A stretch of DNA of 23,597 nt from contig JAUWXV010000030.1 of assembly GCA_030616165.1 (NCBI GenBank), positions 1-23,597 on the forward strand, read 5' to 3'. How positions within the stretch are numbered: the first letter of the stretch is position 1; every line of letters begins with the position of its first letter. The notes below the pieces were generated by a model. That model was not told the origin of the DNA and did not search any database. It was given only the letters and a program-made list of their open reading frames with translations. A program made the position numbers and the translations under genes. The stretch comes from a bacterium. Its GTDB lineage: Bacteria; SM23-31; JAUVVT01. Below, piece after piece: positions 23,177-23,597 of this stretch.

Positions 23177-23566
23177 ATGAAGAAATTAAATTTTTTAGTA
23201 GTAGAAAATTCTTTAACTTCGAGAAAGATAATAGTTAATTGTCTTAAAAAAATGGGTTGTACGTCTATTGTTGAAGCAACCGATGGAAAGGATGCGCTCG
23301 GCAAAATGTATACTGAAAATATAAATTTCATTATAACGGAGTGGATTATGCCAAATATGGATGGTTTGAAATTTGTTAAAGTAGTTAAAGAGGAGATTTC
23401 TTTTAAGGAAATACCAATTCTGATGATCACGTCAAGAGGTGGAAAAGGTGACATTCTTACTGCATTAAAAGCCGGGGTTGATAACTATATCATTAAACCT
23501 TTTACTCCCATGGTTCTTAAAGAAAAAATAAATGCAATTTTAGAAAAAAAGCAACCAGGAAAATGA
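23177..23566 (+). CDS. CheY-like single receiver with Glu at the phosphorylation site
   Basis: 129-residue stand-alone receiver domain, CheY-sized. The acidic pair usually DD reads E10-N11. The phospho-acceptor position reads E55 (ITEWIMPNMDG, where CheY has Asp). T85 and K107 (IIKPF) are kept. Glu at this position cannot take the normal aspartyl phosphate and often mimics the phosphorylated state, so this may be a fixed-state binding protein. It shares direction with ParA-receiver, 144 bases downstream, and its stop overlaps the next start (ATGA). The intervening gap shows no clear terminator. Target unknown. Confidence 0.9.
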   Translation: MKKLNFLVVENSLTSRKIIVNCLKKMGCTSIVEATDGKDALGKMYTENINFIITEWIMPNMDGLKFVKVVKEEISFKEIPILMITSRGGKGDILTALKAGVDNYIIKPFTPMVLKEKINAILEKKQPGK

Positions 23567-23597
23567 TGAGAATAATATTTCAATTTTGTCTAAAGTT
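23563..23597 (+). CDS. Start of a further gene, cut by the window edge
   Basis: ATG at 23563 overlaps the stop of the CheY-like gene by four bases and follows AGGA. The visible codons read MMRIIFQFCLK. Overlap and ribosome-binding site suggest a translationally coupled gene, but too little is present to name it. Confidence 0.35.
   Translation, partial: MMRIIFQFCLK

Noticed and set aside
23080-23454. 124-codon minus-strand frame
   Set aside because: Antisense to the CheY-like gene, hydrophobic by base composition only.

Overview
The window is an AT-rich stretch of a bacterial chromosome from a Gram-negative (diderm) organism. It encodes an ExbB-ExbD-TonB energy-coupling set, an outer-membrane beta-barrel and a Tat-type signal peptide. 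Base composition, the cell-envelope genes and the sulfatase, deacetylase and sialate esterase genes resemble uncultured lineages of the FCB group or relatives such as Omnitrophota or WOR-3. No taxonomic marker is present, so this placement is a guess. No 16S rRNA, integrase, transposase gene or CRISPR array was seen.

Layout. 1-5013 holds metabolic and envelope genes: threonine synthase (+), a secreted PIG-L deacetylase (-), then a Tat-exported sulfatase-fold hydrolase and an ArsM-type arsenite methyltransferase (+). A hairpin at 5061-5090 separates these from an oppositely oriented set (12125 down to 5242): a 1.0-kb-residue periplasmic TPR protein, an outer-membrane barrel with no visible plug, and exbB-exbD-tonB. 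This reads as a dedicated TonB system. A 480-base divergent region with a small palindromic repeat and a terminator-like hairpin leads to mazG (+) and a GC-richer sialate O-acetylesterase (+).

15175-15976 is an unusual tRNA cluster. One intact tRNA-Gly(CCC) is preceded by two tandem copies of its 5' half and followed by two tandem copies of its 3' end. Then come tRNA-Cys(GCA) and a damaged-looking tRNA-Leu(TAA).

16225-23597 is the most interesting part. About ten co-directional genes follow a strong promoter and six 9-bp tandem repeats: an excisionase-like HTH fused to a receiver domain; a membrane protein with a periplasmic SH3 domain and a cytoplasmic coiled coil; three small or linker-rich proteins, one a ZapB-like coiled coil; a close MamK-like bacterial actin; a short ParB-type protein; a basic protein gene broken by an in-frame stop; a ParA ATPase fused to a receiver domain; and a CheY-like protein with Glu at the phospho-acceptor position. 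No other magnetosome gene is visible. My inference is a cytoskeletal or cargo-positioning system that joins an actin filament to a ParA/ParB-type machine under phospho-signalling control. The component families are recognised directly from motifs; the combined function is hypothesis.
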